Positions 55,901 through 60,970 are shown, numbered from the stretch's first letter. The stretch: DNA of 64,000 nt from Mimachlamys varia (GCA_947623455.1 OX392527.1:7560001-7624000); one strand, 5' to 3'. Translations and numbers: made by a program. Notes: generated from the sequence alone by a model not told the origin.

Positions 55901-58900
55901 ACCATAACATCTAGTGGCCAAGATGTACAGATACGATAACTTCTAATGGCCAAGATGTACAGATACCATACCTTCTAGTGGCCAAGATATACAGATACCA
56001 TAACATCTAGTGGCCAAGATATACAGCTACATAACCTCTAGTGGCCAAGATATACAGATACCATAATCTCTAGTGAAAATTAGAAATGTTACCTGAATAT
56101 CTGGTAAAATTAAATATTTGGCTTTTAAGGGGTGTCAGTCTATAGTTTTGTTCACAAAATTAACTGTCTACAGTAAAATATTGCAGTGAATTGAAATTCA
56201 ATTTAAAATTTTTAAACTGATTATTTGCCTTTATGTTTTTCTTAACATGAGGCTTTTTTAGTAACTTTGAATTGAAACCACATTTTTTTGGTAATCGTGA
56301 GCTGTCACCTTCTTTCCCAGGTCTTCATTGCAGTGCGCTGAGCAGTGGTCACCATCTGTTCCTGAGTGCTACTTTCCAGCACTCCGAGCTGTGACCTCTT
56401 GGCACGCAGACCTCCCAGTGGGTCAAACACAACAAACAGGCCTATAAGGAGGAGAAAGGCAATGACCCAACCACATAGAACTGCGCCCTTCACGGTCATC
56501 ACAACACTGGCCACACAGCCACTGGCTAGCCCAAATGACCAGTAAGTTCCCAGTACAATCCAGGCAAGCTCTGGTACAGAAACTCCTATCTTCACATACA
56601 GTAATCGGGGCATTCGCTTCCTTGGGTAGGGGTACATGATTGAGCCCTGCATGCTGGTATATACAATGGCCATGTCGAGCACTATGGTCAAACACAGAAG
56701 AAATAGTGCACCAATGAAGTAGGCCTGCAGCAGGGTTCCACCGGAACAGTTCTCAGGCTCATTCTGATGGATGTGGAAAACAATGGAAATTGCAATCAAC
56801 CTGAAATGATACAAAAATTTATCAGCATCAGTTACAGTTTAAAGTACATTGTAGGTATTTGTAGCAATTGGTAAAAGAGATGTGCTGTCACTTAGACAGT
56901 GGAACCAAAGTCTAATCCATATACATTTTACATATAGCATGTCACCAACACTGGAAATTTGTCAGAAATTGTTGGCTTTTATACCATATTTATCTAAAGG
57001 TTAAATAAGATAGCGAGGGCCTATTGGGCTGGAGAGTCAAGGGTCATGGGTTTGAGCCCAGCGACTGCACTATCATTATCATAAGTTTCGGTACAACGGC
57101 GCATATGGGTAATAATCCTGCATTTGGGTAACAGTTCCCCATTTCAGTAACAATTTTTTTTATTCATATGGGTAAAATAAAAACACACGAAGGCCTTTAA
57201 CTCTTGGAGCAAAAAAGGGCATCATTTTTACATAGTCTGATAAATAATACAACAAGGTGCATTTGTGCACAAAAAAAAATATAATTTCTATTGTCTGTCT
57301 TTTTCAAAAAGTGACAAAATGTATGACCTCCATTGCTTATAATGGTGAAAAGTAGAACTATAAACAGAATGTATGTTAACATGTGCACTGCATGATCCCA
57401 ATGGCTATACACTGTAGTCTATGGAGAACCAAGTCAGTGATATGGTTTGTCAATTTTACAAAAAATAGACAATACAATATATATTTTTTGGTGCACAAAT
57501 GCACCTTGTTGTATTCTTTATCAGACTTCATTGTATATGTAAAAAGGATAACACCCTTTTTGGCTCCGAGAGTTTAAAAGGACTTTGTGTGCTTTTATTT
57601 CACATTATTACCCATATGAGTAACAAAATTGTTACTGAAATGGGCAACGGTTACCCAAAAGCTGGATTATTACCCATATGTGCCGTTGTGCCCAACCTGA
57701 TCATTGTTCTTTGTCAGCATGTGATCTTTATCTGATCTGTACACTGCAAGAACCCAATTCTGGTATTTGTGCGACGGGACAGAGAGATTGCAATGCTTTA
57801 TGCCTTGAATCTCTTGATTGTTGAAGCCCACAAAACTTGTTCCTCAAGATGATTGCAGTCAATCACTGTTCTGATAAAGAAAGAATTGTGTTGTGGGGTG
57901 GTAGCACTTAACACTTAGATGACTTGCTGTTGTTTGTAGCATATGTGTCACAGGAGAAACACAAAAAAGGACTGACACCTGCGGGTTCTTTTAATCTCGT
58001 TTATTTTCCGACCGGAGCAGTTCCACAAAGGAATATTTTATGGAGTTTCAACCCTAAAAATAGAATACAAATATCCTAGTTATTATACATAGCCGCTAAT
58101 ACAAGAATAGTATGTATGACGTATGTCAGATATTTAATTCAAAGATAATAGTTTCAGTATATTCATTATAATTATTATTAAATGTCATTCACATACCTTC
58201 CATGACTCAATTAAATCAGGTAAAATGAAGTACTCTTACATGGCAGTGCATGCCTATTGTAGGACGTTGTAGGACATCTCCAGAGGATATGTTGGACATA
58301 CTAACACGACACGTGTAAGACATGGACAGAACTATGAATATGAGGAGCTGAGCAGTACGTCTGGATTTGAGTGATGGCAGATCCAGGTCATGTAGCATTG
58401 TCGTCATGCATCCTTCTCGGCTACGGTAGTTTTTTGTTATACATGTAAATCTTGCTGCCTGTCTTTGAATTTTCTCAAGCTTGTCTATTTTGGGTTTTAT
58501 ATGAGGATCCCAGATGATAGCCCCATACTCCATGATTGATCATACAGGCGAGTTGAGGCTGATTGTAGTTTTGATTGCAGTGTCTCAGATTTTGTCTAAG
58601 GAAACCTACTGTTGAATTGCTTTCATTGCCACATTCGTTATATGAGTACTCCATTTGAGATCTTCAGAAATTTGGAGGCTGAGGTACGGATTTTGTTTAA
58701 CTTGCTGAAAGATGTGTCCATTTCAGGTGTCAAATTTATGGCTGTTGCTCTTGATATTCAGTATGTATGTTCAAGTTAAATGTCATACCACATGCTTCTG
58801 CCCAGTTTTCCAGGTTGTTTTGATCATTTTGTAGGGTCATATGGTTCGAAAAGTTCTTAATACATCTATATAGCAGACAGTCATCGACAAAAAGCCTAAT

Positions 58901-59966
58901 TGACGATTTGAGGGATTCAGGTAAGTCATTATATGGCAGAGGAATAATAATGGACCAAGGACTGTTCCTTGAGGAACACCGGAGTCTACAGTGACTTCTC
59001 TCGATTGTTCCCCTTCGAAGACGATTCACATTTCTGATTTGTCAGAAATGTTGTCGGCCAATGGTGGATTGGGCCTCGGATTCCATATTTGTCCACTTTG
59101 TGTAGTAGTTTGTTGTGTGGCACAGTGTCAAAAGCTTTTGAAAAGTTAAATATGGCTACATCTACCTGATTTCCTGATTCGAATGCCTTTGTGAAATGGT
59201 GGATTGTTGTTAATAGCTGTGTTTCACACAAATACCCTGATCGTAAGCCATGATTTAATGATGTCACGATCTTGTTTTTTAAAAGGTTTTAGCATGTGTT
59301 TACATACGATGTGTTCCAGATTCTTGCATGGGATTGACGTTAAGAAGACCGGTCTATGATTTTCTGCTGAGTGTTTATCTTCCTTTTTAAAGATGCAGGA
59401 TATATTAGCATTCAGACAATCCGATGTTAGATTGCCTGTGTCAATAACTGTTTGATATATTGATGTTAGTCCTGGAGCTAGTTGTTTTGTTCATTCTTTG
59501 AGTATTTTGTTGGGCCTTTTGTCAGGGCCAGAGGCTTTTGCTGGGTGATATATACTTCACTGGTATTGAAGTAACAGCGGGTCTGGTTATATAATATATA
59601 CACGTTAGCAGATTTGGCTGTATGACCTTTAGTTAAATTTGACTATACCTATATTTGACAAATGTAAACTAACAAGTCAGTTGAATTGAGCTTGTAATTT
59701 CATTGTGCAAAGCATGCAAGTTAGTAGTTTTTTATTTTAAGTTTTATCTGATGGTCATACAGGAATATCAACAACTCAAACATTTTTATGATATGAGTCA
59801 CCAGAATTGATAGCACATTACGGTGACCACTTAGTTTGCTAATATTTCTGTGACAGTGATCGAATACTCACCACGCTAATCTCAAAAAGACCTCGGCTAA
59901 AACTGGAAAGACAAAATCGTCACTTCCTATCCCCCATCGGCGCCCAAACATAATAAGTCCAGGCAT
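13823..59966 (-). CDS. DAGLB: Diacylglycerol lipase, beta type (14 exons, 3' end outside window)
   Basis: sn-1-specific diacylglycerol lipase, a membrane serine hydrolase that releases 2-arachidonoylglycerol from diacylglycerol. The spliced frame joins exons at 59966-59872, 56800-56309, 55181-55091, 53697-53456, 47633-47466, 47264-47160, 34981-34852, 25961-25878, 21212-21057, 20434-20307, 17812-17671, 17611-17583 (tentative), 14711-14645 and 13929-13823, with matching phases throughout. Order: N-terminal [11 protein letters not shown], four membrane segments, CKLLCCC, Cys-rich insert, alpha/beta hydrolase core with GHSLGAG (Ser), [11 protein letters not shown] (Asp) and [10 protein letters not shown] (His). 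The visible 678 codons compare with about 670 for complete mammalian DAGLB, so roughly the last 50-70 residues are expected to lie to the left. I prefer beta over alpha because of [15 protein letters not shown]-like ATDIAAGL and the [11 protein letters not shown] loop. Nearly all intron sequence is minisatellite. Confidence 0.93.
14118..14505. mobile_element. TTAA-flanked MITE in intron 13
   Basis: Terminal inverted repeats AGGCCCAATATACGTAACTT (14122-14141) and its exact complement (14482-14501) are flanked on both sides by TTAA (14118-14121, 14502-14505). The 388-bp AT-rich interior has no coding capacity. TTAA target duplications are typical of piggyBac and Kolobok elements, so this is probably a non-autonomous member of one of them. 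Confidence 0.85.
14645..14711 (-). CDS. DAGLB: DAGLB coding exon 13 (regulatory loop)
   Basis: 67 bp. The acceptor is GTGGCTGTAG|A and the donor GTAGAG|GTAATG, phase 0 out. It encodes [20 protein letters not shown] and VE. IDQPLLS resembles TQPLLGEQ in the loop between the Asp and His regions of DAGLB. Its first 23 bases and its acceptor are repeated in the 109-bp array that begins inside the exon at 14691. Confidence 0.75.
14691..15234. repeat. 109-bp array carrying the exon 13 acceptor
   Basis: Five units, starting at 14691, 14800, 14909, 15018 and 15127, spaced exactly 109 bp. On the minus strand each unit contains GTGGCTGTAG|AATTGACC and the first 23 bases of exon 13; the leftmost unit overlaps the real exon. 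Another part of the unit (CACTGGCTATAACCTG) is shared with the neighbouring 52-bp array. Confidence 0.95.
15240..17457. repeat. 52-bp minisatellite array (intron 12)
   Basis: About 42 units, core CACACTGGCTATAACCTGAT then ACTACACACCATAGTAACAC. It is fairly homogeneous and lies between exon 13 and the tentative exon 12. It shares CACTGGCTATAACCTG with the 109-bp unit, so the larger unit probably captured part of this one. Confidence 0.95.
17583..17611 (-). CDS. DAGLB: DAGLB micro-exon 12 (tentative)
   Basis: A 29-bp segment between TGGCATCCTTTAG| and TTGAG|GTAAAA. It enters at phase 0 and leaves at phase 2, exactly as needed to join exon 11 to exon 13, and encodes [10 protein letters not shown]. 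The resulting TTEL...[12 protein letters not shown] resembles the PTEL...TQPLLGEQS loop of human DAGLB. Against it: the intron to exon 11 would be only 59 bp, and the roughly 20 residues usually found after RPK (the YKILLHGLWYELFG stretch of human DAGLB) are not represented. An overlapping open frame, [20 protein letters not shown] at 17653-17594, cannot be spliced in at the right phase. Confidence 0.42.
17671..17812 (-). CDS. DAGLB: DAGLB coding exon 11 (catalytic aspartate)
   Basis: 142 bp. The acceptor is GCACTCACAG|C, completing Ser with exon 10. It encodes [20 protein letters not shown] then [20 protein letters not shown] and [19 protein letters not shown] contains the catalytic Asp (VVLGKDLVPR in vertebrates), and RRCDRPK aligns with the ..KPK end of that block. 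The donor is CCAAAG|GTAATA, phase 0. Confidence 0.94.
17820..18239. other. Single-copy part of intron 10
   Basis: About 420 bp of AT-rich intron sequence upstream of the exon 11 acceptor. Short open frames here have no recognisable content. Nothing else seen. Confidence 0.4.
18240..20316. repeat. 30-bp array carrying the exon 10 donor
   Basis: About 69 units of 30 bp, core TTACCTGAGGAGTCCCCTCT (plus strand). On the minus strand each unit reads GGGGACTCCTCAG|GTAAGGT, identical to the last 13 exon bases plus donor of exon 10. The rightmost unit is the authentic junction at 20306/20307. A degenerate stretch interrupts it near 18285-18365. Confidence 0.97.
20307..20434 (-). CDS. DAGLB: DAGLB coding exon 10 (catalytic serine)
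   Basis: 128 bp. The acceptor is TTGTTATTCCAG|GGT and the donor CTCCTCAG|GTAAGG, phase 2. [20 protein letters not shown] holds the nucleophile elbow GHSLGAG with the catalytic Ser, followed by [19 protein letters not shown], matching the RPQYP.LKC.A.SPPGGLLS signature of the family. The last 13 bases and the donor are multiplied about 69 times in the downstream array. Reading through the donor gives an immediate TAA. Confidence 0.96.
20493..20673. mobile_element. Hairpin MITE, copy 1 (intron 9)
   Basis: A 181-bp near-palindrome. The left arm (20493-20580) and right arm (20590-20673) complement each other over about 80 bp, with GAGGATATTCAATGG and GTATGGCA among the matching blocks and a T-rich loop. 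A second copy lies at 27188-27360, which argues for a mobile family rather than a local hairpin. Confidence 0.8.
20680..21056. other. Single-copy part of intron 9
   Basis: Unique intron sequence between the hairpin element and the exon 9 donor. No repeat, gene or RNA feature was recognised. Confidence 0.4.
21057..21212 (-). CDS. DAGLB: DAGLB coding exon 9
   Basis: 156 bp, 52 codons, phase 0 to 0. The acceptor is TTGTTTTACAG|GAT and the donor [25 protein letters not shown] corresponds to DALTDL in vertebrate DAGLs. [18 protein letters not shown] corresponds to the HKG....A.Y....L helix that precedes the nucleophile elbow. It is flanked upstream by the 22-bp array. Confidence 0.94.
21240..25658. 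repeat. 22-bp minisatellite array (intron 8)
   Basis: About 200 units of 22 bp, core ACAACCCACAGTCTGTATAT. No stop codon occurs in any plus-strand frame of the common unit, producing long open frames that cycle through 22-residue patterns. A block near 22460 recurs near 23848, an offset of about 1386 bp (63 units). It lies just upstream of the exon 9 acceptor without including it. Confidence 0.97.
25689..25878. repeat. Short array carrying the exon 8 donor
   Basis: Three units of about 69-75 bp including the authentic one. Each holds CTGTTACCATAGTTACCTAC (plus strand), which on the minus strand is GTAGGTAACTATGGTAACAG, the exon 8 donor and early intron, preceded by a copy of the exon end AACATTG..ATTGA. 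Authentic donor at 25877; decoys near 25802 and 25733. Confidence 0.9.
25878..25961 (-). CDS. DAGLB: DAGLB coding exon 8
   Basis: 84 bp, 28 codons, phase 0 on both sides. The acceptor is CTGTCTTTCAG|ATT and the donor [32 protein letters not shown] then IRGTLSLK matches the YE.PF.VAVDH..K.VV.S/A.RGT.S strand of the DAGL core with no gap. Two decoy copies of its 3' end and donor lie just downstream, at about 25796 and 25727. Confidence 0.95.
26088..27187. repeat. 53-bp minisatellite array, left block (intron 7)
   Basis: About 21 units, core CAGTTATAACTATAGACTCA then GGGTCAGACCACCATTACAT. The first units use CTGATCAGCAGG instead of the later TTGTAATTGTTAA. The array is cut at 27187 by a hairpin MITE and resumes at 33256. 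Confidence 0.95.
27188..27360. mobile_element. Hairpin MITE, copy 2 (inside 53-bp array)
   Basis: Same family as 20493-20673: outer arms GAGGATATTAAATGGTTTGC and the complement of TTCAATGGTTTGCTGTTTAA, with GTATGGCA further in and an extra central palindrome CACGAGTGCGTAGCACGAGTG-like segment at 27264-27284. Confidence 0.75.
27425..28320. mobile_element. TIR DNA transposon, non-autonomous (~0.9 kb)
   Basis: The left end TACCATAATTTCTCGCATAT and the complement of the right end, TACCGTAATTTCTTGCAGAT, are imperfect inverted repeats. Both contain GTGCACTATATGCG-type blocks (27440 and 28278), and the ends begin with TA. Interior open frames are short and match nothing I know. TA-flanked ends of this style suggest a Tc/mariner-pogo relative; that assignment is tentative. 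Confidence 0.65.
28321..28920. other. Insertion sequence of unknown class with internal hairpin
   Basis: Non-array DNA between the TIR element and an orphan 53-bp unit. It holds several GTCACTTTTTCA/TGACCC motifs in both orientations and an exact 15-bp-arm hairpin, TTATATTTTCACTGC with its complement, at about 28831-28871. Probably part of one or more transposon remnants. No gene recognised. Confidence 0.4.
28921..28956. repeat. Orphan 53-bp array unit
   Basis: AACTGTTATAACTATAGACT plus CAGGGTCAGACCACC, a partial unit of the intron 7 array stranded between two insertions. It shows that the insertions on both sides landed in one original array. Confidence 0.9.
29564..29866 (-). CDS. Hypothetical 100-residue protein within the insertion
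   Basis: Not recognised. The open frame starts [20 protein letters not shown], has a strongly basic first third ([17 protein letters not shown]), a short acidic/serine run (EDSSSDSDN) and a hydrophobic C-terminus. The ATG follows directly after TTTTTTTACAG, so it may be an internal exon rather than a complete gene. Composition suggests a nuclear or nucleic-acid-binding tail, but that is only composition. Part of the 4.3-kb insertion. Confidence 0.3.
   Translation of the reverse strand: MGRSKHKAENRVWIRQRQQKKRFEKRQRNANCTASENKKEIRPPFEDSSSDSDNPETLNHHGTVKATETQTGDDDTTNPGIIQKFLSHNLVLNNVITIRL
30740..31420 (+). pseudogene. Gene-like exons of unknown function within the insertion
   Basis: Plus-strand pieces with good splice signals: an open segment with [20 protein letters not shown] then [16 protein letters not shown] ending at AGCGAT|GTAAGT (30854/30855), TTTTTCCAG|GAAAAG (31076/31077), GAAAAAAG|GTAAGT (31155/31156), and TTCTTCAG|AAACTAACC (31331/31332). 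The middle segment has an in-frame stop and the last is interrupted by the LINE from about 31415. I do not recognise the family; it looks like a decayed multi-exon gene carried by the insertion. Confidence 0.3.
31415..32590 (+). mobile_element. 5'-truncated LINE (CR1/L2/Jockey-like), RT C-terminal part
   Basis: An open frame to the stop at 32358 begins in the RT catalytic core. [12 protein letters not shown] (31416-31451), YADDTQIYM (31521-31547), then [68 protein letters not shown] and [13 protein letters not shown]. These are successive RT palm/thumb and C-terminal blocks of CR1/L2-type elements. The endonuclease and the RT N-terminus are missing. The 3' tail ends in (ATT)n at 32570-32590. 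The C-terminal frame is intact, so the insertion is fairly young. Confidence 0.9.
32591..33255 (+). other. Right part of the 4.3-kb insertion
   Basis: Continuation of the host insertion after the LINE: a short open frame with [20 protein letters not shown] (about 32807-32866), AATAAA at 32896, three imperfect 21-bp repeats at 32959-33022, then AT-rich sequence to the array. No recognised product. Confidence 0.35.
33256..34848. repeat. 53-bp minisatellite array, right block (intron 7)
   Basis: About 30 units of the same 53-bp family as 26088-27187. It ends 3 bp from the exon 7 donor; the last unit, CAGTTATAACGATAGGATCA, is a diverged copy of the GACTCA part. The exon boundary itself is not clearly in the unit. 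Confidence 0.95.
34852..34981 (-). CDS. DAGLB: DAGLB coding exon 7
   Basis: 130 bp. The acceptor is AACTGTTGTAG|GTGTTGTGCC and the donor AACAAG|GTACTG; phase 2 in, phase 0 out. It encodes [20 protein letters not shown] and then [20 protein letters not shown], corresponding to the DNCCGCNA.AIRR....DV.Y.S segment of DAGLs. The 28-bp array upstream repeats this acceptor with the first five exon bases. Confidence 0.93.
34977..37390. repeat. 28-bp array carrying the exon 7 acceptor
   Basis: About 86 units of 28 bp, core AACACCTAAAATAGTTCAAA. On the minus strand each reads CTTTGAACTATTTTAG|GTGTT, matching the authentic CTTTGAACTGTTGTAG|GTGTTG at the exon 7 start. The leftmost unit is the authentic junction. 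Units diverge toward the right end (ACACAGTT, GCAGTCT, AGGCCAAAG). Confidence 0.95.
37430..39210. repeat. Second 28-bp array, sister of the acceptor array
   Basis: About 63 units, core CAGCAGTTCAAAGTGTGTAT. It has the same length and layout as the array at 34977-37390 (TTCAAAGT.TGTAT) and on the minus strand keeps TTTGAA.TGCTGTAG|TTGTTAT. It appears to descend from the same acceptor-based unit, but the base pair after AG has changed and the GT is lost. Confidence 0.9.
39211..39559. other. Single-copy island in intron 6
   Basis: About 350 bp of unique sequence between two arrays. No exon-like frame, RNA or mobile element was recognised. Confidence 0.4.
39560..47005. repeat. 28-bp minisatellite array (intron 6, 7.4 kb)
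   Basis: About 265 units, core CAGTCACAGCTGTAACCAGT then GTTAATGT. CAGCTG is an E-box present in most units. Rare variants mark large internal duplications: GTGTTTGGTCAGTC at 41844 and 45493, AAAGAAGTAAC at 41910 and 45560. Not related to a splice boundary as far as I can see. Confidence 0.97.
47160..47264 (-). CDS. DAGLB: DAGLB coding exon 6 (Cys-rich insert)
   Basis: 105 bp. The acceptor is CTTTCAG|T, which completes Arg with exon 5. It encodes [20 protein letters not shown], then [15 protein letters not shown]. This is the less conserved Cys-rich part between SYGWP and DNCCGC in DAGLs. The donor is AGCCA|GTGAGT, phase 2. The acceptor is the only one that gives phase agreement without a stop; the weakly conserved content keeps confidence slightly lower. 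Confidence 0.85.
47466..47633 (-). CDS. DAGLB: DAGLB coding exon 5
   Basis: 168 bp. The acceptor is TGTATTTCTAG|A and the donor TGTCG|GTAAGT, phase 2 on both sides. It encodes [20 protein letters not shown] followed by [18 protein letters not shown], the conserved SYGWP.Y/F region that begins the lipase domain of DAGLs. The upstream intron sequence is a 37-bp array whose unit contains this acceptor and the first exon bases AGCCAGTAACAG. Confidence 0.93.
47628..49665. repeat. 37-bp array carrying the exon 5 acceptor
   Basis: About 55 units of 37 bp (33- and 29-bp variants), core CTGGCTCTAGAAATACAGAG then TGTAATACAAACTGTTA. On the minus strand each reads CACTCTGTATTTCTAG|AGCCAGTAACAG, the authentic exon 5 acceptor plus its first 12 exon bases. 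The authentic junction is the leftmost unit (47634/47633). Confidence 0.96.
49680..50030. repeat. 27-bp array in the middle of intron 4
   Basis: About 13 units, core CACATTGACATTTCATTATG with TGTAATT. It fills the gap between the acceptor-derived and donor-derived arrays, so intron 4 has almost no single-copy sequence. Confidence 0.92.
50040..53465. repeat. 69-bp array carrying the exon 4 donor
   Basis: About 50 units of 69 bp. On the minus strand each contains CTCAGCATCACCTAG|GTATA, a copy of the exon 4 end and donor (authentic at 53456/53455). Two of three minus frames are open throughout, one continuing the exon 4 frame. A one-base shift near 51910 changes which frame follows. Blocks repeat at about 690 bp (GGTGAAGCTGAG at 52562 and 53252). 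Confidence 0.97.
53456..53697 (-). CDS. DAGLB: DAGLB coding exon 4
   Basis: 242 bp, acceptor CTCTTACAG|AATGTGG, phase 0. It encodes [18 protein letters not shown], which aligns with the DLVPSDIAAGL segment of DAGLB, followed by a variable, low-complexity cytosolic stretch ending SSESPR. The donor is CACCTAG|GTATAC, phase 2. The frame stays open across this donor for more than 1100 further codons, because the downstream array repeats the last exon bases plus the donor every 69 bp. The true 3' end of the exon is therefore not unique in sequence; I chose the first donor because its phase matches exon 5. Confidence 0.87.
53840..55045. repeat. 30-bp array (intron 3)
   Basis: About 40 very homogeneous units, core ATAATGACTGGAGGTTTTGG then TGTGTGTATA. 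The plus strand is open in two frames and the minus strand also, all repeat artefacts. It lies about 145 bp upstream of the exon 4 acceptor. High homogeneity suggests recent expansion. Confidence 0.97.
55091..55181 (-). CDS. DAGLB: DAGLB coding exon 3
   Basis: 91 bp. The acceptor is TGTTACAG|A; the first base completes Arg of WERR, giving [19 protein letters not shown]. The CKLLCCC cluster followed by [16 protein letters not shown] matches the segment after the fourth membrane helix in DAGL proteins (in human, LLCCC...AFSSTAELFSTYF). The donor is TTCCAG|GTAAAC, phase 0. It is flanked by a 32-bp array upstream and a 30-bp array downstream; neither repeat unit includes the exon boundary. Confidence 0.9.
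55195..56085. repeat. 32-bp array (intron 2)
   Basis: About 27 units, core CTAGTGGCCAAGATATACAG then ATACCATAAT. It begins about 14 bp upstream of the exon 3 acceptor without including it. Units diverge toward the right. Confidence 0.95.
56309..56800 (-). CDS. DAGLB: DAGLB coding exon 2 (transmembrane domain)
   Basis: 492 bp encoding most of the four-helix membrane domain. The acceptor is TCATTTCAG|G, which completes Trp with exon 1. Visible in order: end of TM1 (LIAISIVF), an external Cys loop (ENCSGGTLL), TM2 ([20 protein letters not shown]), the [14 protein letters not shown] loop typical of DAGL, TM3 ([18 protein letters not shown]), TM4 ([20 protein letters not shown]) and a cytoplasmic tail ending KTWERR. 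The VVFDPLGG end of TM4 is a family signature. The donor is AAGAAG|GTGACA, phase 2. It is the only exon without an adjacent minisatellite on its 5' side. Confidence 0.93.
56801..57090. other. Single-copy intron 1 sequence with possible tRNA-like remnant
   Basis: Just upstream of exon 2. At 57010-57070 GGGCTGGAGAGTCAAGGGTC is followed by GGGTTTGAGCCC, which resembles a RNA polymerase III B box (GGTTCGANTCC). It could be a decayed tRNA-derived SINE head; the evidence is weak. Confidence 0.25.
57091..57692. mobile_element. ~0.6-kb foldback element (intron 1)
   Basis: Almost entirely a diverged inverted repeat centred near 57395. The ends are ACAACGGCGCATATGGGTAA and the complement of the right end ACAACGGCACATATGGGTAA. 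Inner matches include GGTGCATTTGTGCAC (57256) with its complement at 57493. The two short open frames here mirror each other and are not genes. The family is unknown; no clear target duplication was found. Confidence 0.8.
57693..58190. other. Single-copy part of intron 1
   Basis: No gene, repeat or RNA was recognised in this 500-bp stretch between the foldback element and the LINE copy. Confidence 0.4.
58216..59560 (-). mobile_element. Degenerate non-LTR retrotransposon (Jockey/CR1-like RT)
   Basis: In gene sense within intron 1. Successive RT blocks read in shifting frames: [15 protein letters not shown] near 59540, NHRPVFLTS near 59350, [20 protein letters not shown] (about 59155-59095), [20 protein letters not shown] (about 58942-58870, the FADD box with A to V), [14 protein letters not shown] (about 58815-58775), DLKWSTHI near 58660, [11 protein letters not shown] (58533) and KIQRQAARF near 58470. 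Frameshifts and stops make it non-coding. The endonuclease part is absent. Confidence 0.88.
59561..59871. other. Start of DAGLB intron 1
   Basis: About 310 bp of AT-rich single-copy intron between the LINE copy and the exon 1 donor. Nothing recognised. Confidence 0.4.
59872..59966 (-). CDS. DAGLB: DAGLB coding exon 1 (start codon)
   Basis: Starts at ATG 59966-59964 and encodes 31 residues plus two bases. [20 protein letters not shown] matches the highly conserved DAGL N-terminus (MPG...FGRRW.I.SDD.VFP), which fixes the start. The end of the exon enters the first membrane helix (VFLRLAW). The donor is GCGTG|GTGAGT, phase 2. Upstream, a 12-codon open frame starting at 60060 could be a uORF if transcription starts above it. 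Confidence 0.93.
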
Positions 59967-60049
59967 TTTTCTTCTAATTATATCTTTAAAAACACTAAAT
60001 ATGTATCAGTTCAGCATTTATCTACGCCACCAACACTTCCGTATTTTTG

Positions 60050-60240
60050 TAGTCGGCCATGTTTAACAGCTTAGCAACATCTCTGAACTACTTTCATTTT
60101 GATTGGATAATTTCCACGTTCTCCTCAATTGTGAACCAATCAACACAAGTAATACAAAGTTAACATCAAACCGGAAACACAACAACCCACGGCCGGAAGC
60201 ACGTGTTGAAAACTGCCAATGACAGCTCGGGCTATGCTGG
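60050..60240 (-). promoter_or_regulatory. Likely DAGLB promoter region
   Basis: About 85-275 bp upstream of the start codon are two CCAAT boxes, one on each strand (60136-60140 plus, 60102-60106 minus), ETS-type GGAA cores at 60168 and 60192, the latter fused to a CACGTG E-box (CCGGAAGCACGTG), and a YY1-like CATGGCCGAC reading toward the gene at 60062. No TATA box was seen. Position and motif clustering suggest a TATA-less core promoter; this is inference from motifs only. Confidence 0.42.
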
Positions 60241-60394
60241 AGACAGGAATTAAATGACATGTCATAAAAAGTGTCAGTCTTATTTAGAATGGATGGTGCT
60301 GGTACAGTGCCAGACTCGAATGAACGATTAAATATTAGGCACAATGGAATATTTTCCCCAAATCTAACCACAACCAAGCAACTGTACTCCTATA

Positions 60395-60830
60395 TTCTTG
60401 CAGGGACGATTTTTTTTTTTAATAATTGAGCACTTTTTGTGTTAAATATCATCTGCCACTTTCCTTCTTAGGGTTCCATTGTTTTCAGGCCATTGTCAAG
60501 TGTTTTGTAGTTGTGTATGGGTGTAATACCAGTATAGAGAAGGCAATCATCAGCGAAGAGTTTGATGCTGAAACTAAATTAAGCATGTTATTTATGTAAA
60601 TCAAAAATACGAAGGGGCCCACGACCGACCGTATCTTGGGGTACGGTGTCGGTTTAAATAGCTCATAATGACATTAGAGCTAATGTTATATTGTTGCAAT
60701 TGCACCGACGTTACATAGAACTGGATTTGATTTGATGATTTGACCCATGAGCGGACGGTTGCATTGTCGGAGATTGTACGATTGATTATTATTTTCTGCT
60801 GTCTGTTACTCAAAAGGATTAACACTATTG
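60395..60830 (-). mobile_element. RT fragment of a non-LTR retrotransposon
   Basis: LLSNRQQKIIINRTISDNAT (60823-60764) corresponds to the FL..R.Q.V.ING..S block before GVPQG. After a frameshift, KLFADDCLLYTGITPIHNYK (about 60570-60510) gives the FADD catalytic box. Stops and shifts make it a fossil. It is similar to, but not a duplicate of, the copy at 58.2-59.6 kb and lies upstream of the DAGLB promoter in the same orientation. Confidence 0.8.
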
Positions 60831-60891
60831 GATATCATCAGGAAACGTAAATGTGGAACTTCATCGAAAGCCATTAAAAATCTAATAAAGC

Positions 60892-60970
60892 AAGATCAAT
60901 TTTCGATAAAAATGCCCCCTCAGTAGCTTTTATGACTACTGAGGGGGCATTTTTATCGAAAATTGATCTT
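60892..60970. repeat. Perfect 35-bp inverted repeat (hairpin)
   Basis: The arms 60892-60926 and 60936-60970 are exact complements (AAGATCAATTTTCGATAAAA at the outside, CCCCCTCAGTAG at the inside), with a 9-base loop CTTTTATGA. It could be a short MITE or a transcribed hairpin. No target duplication is evident. Confidence 0.9.

Noticed and set aside
57197..57577. Two small open frames on opposite strands
   Set aside because: They are mirror images in the arms of the foldback element.
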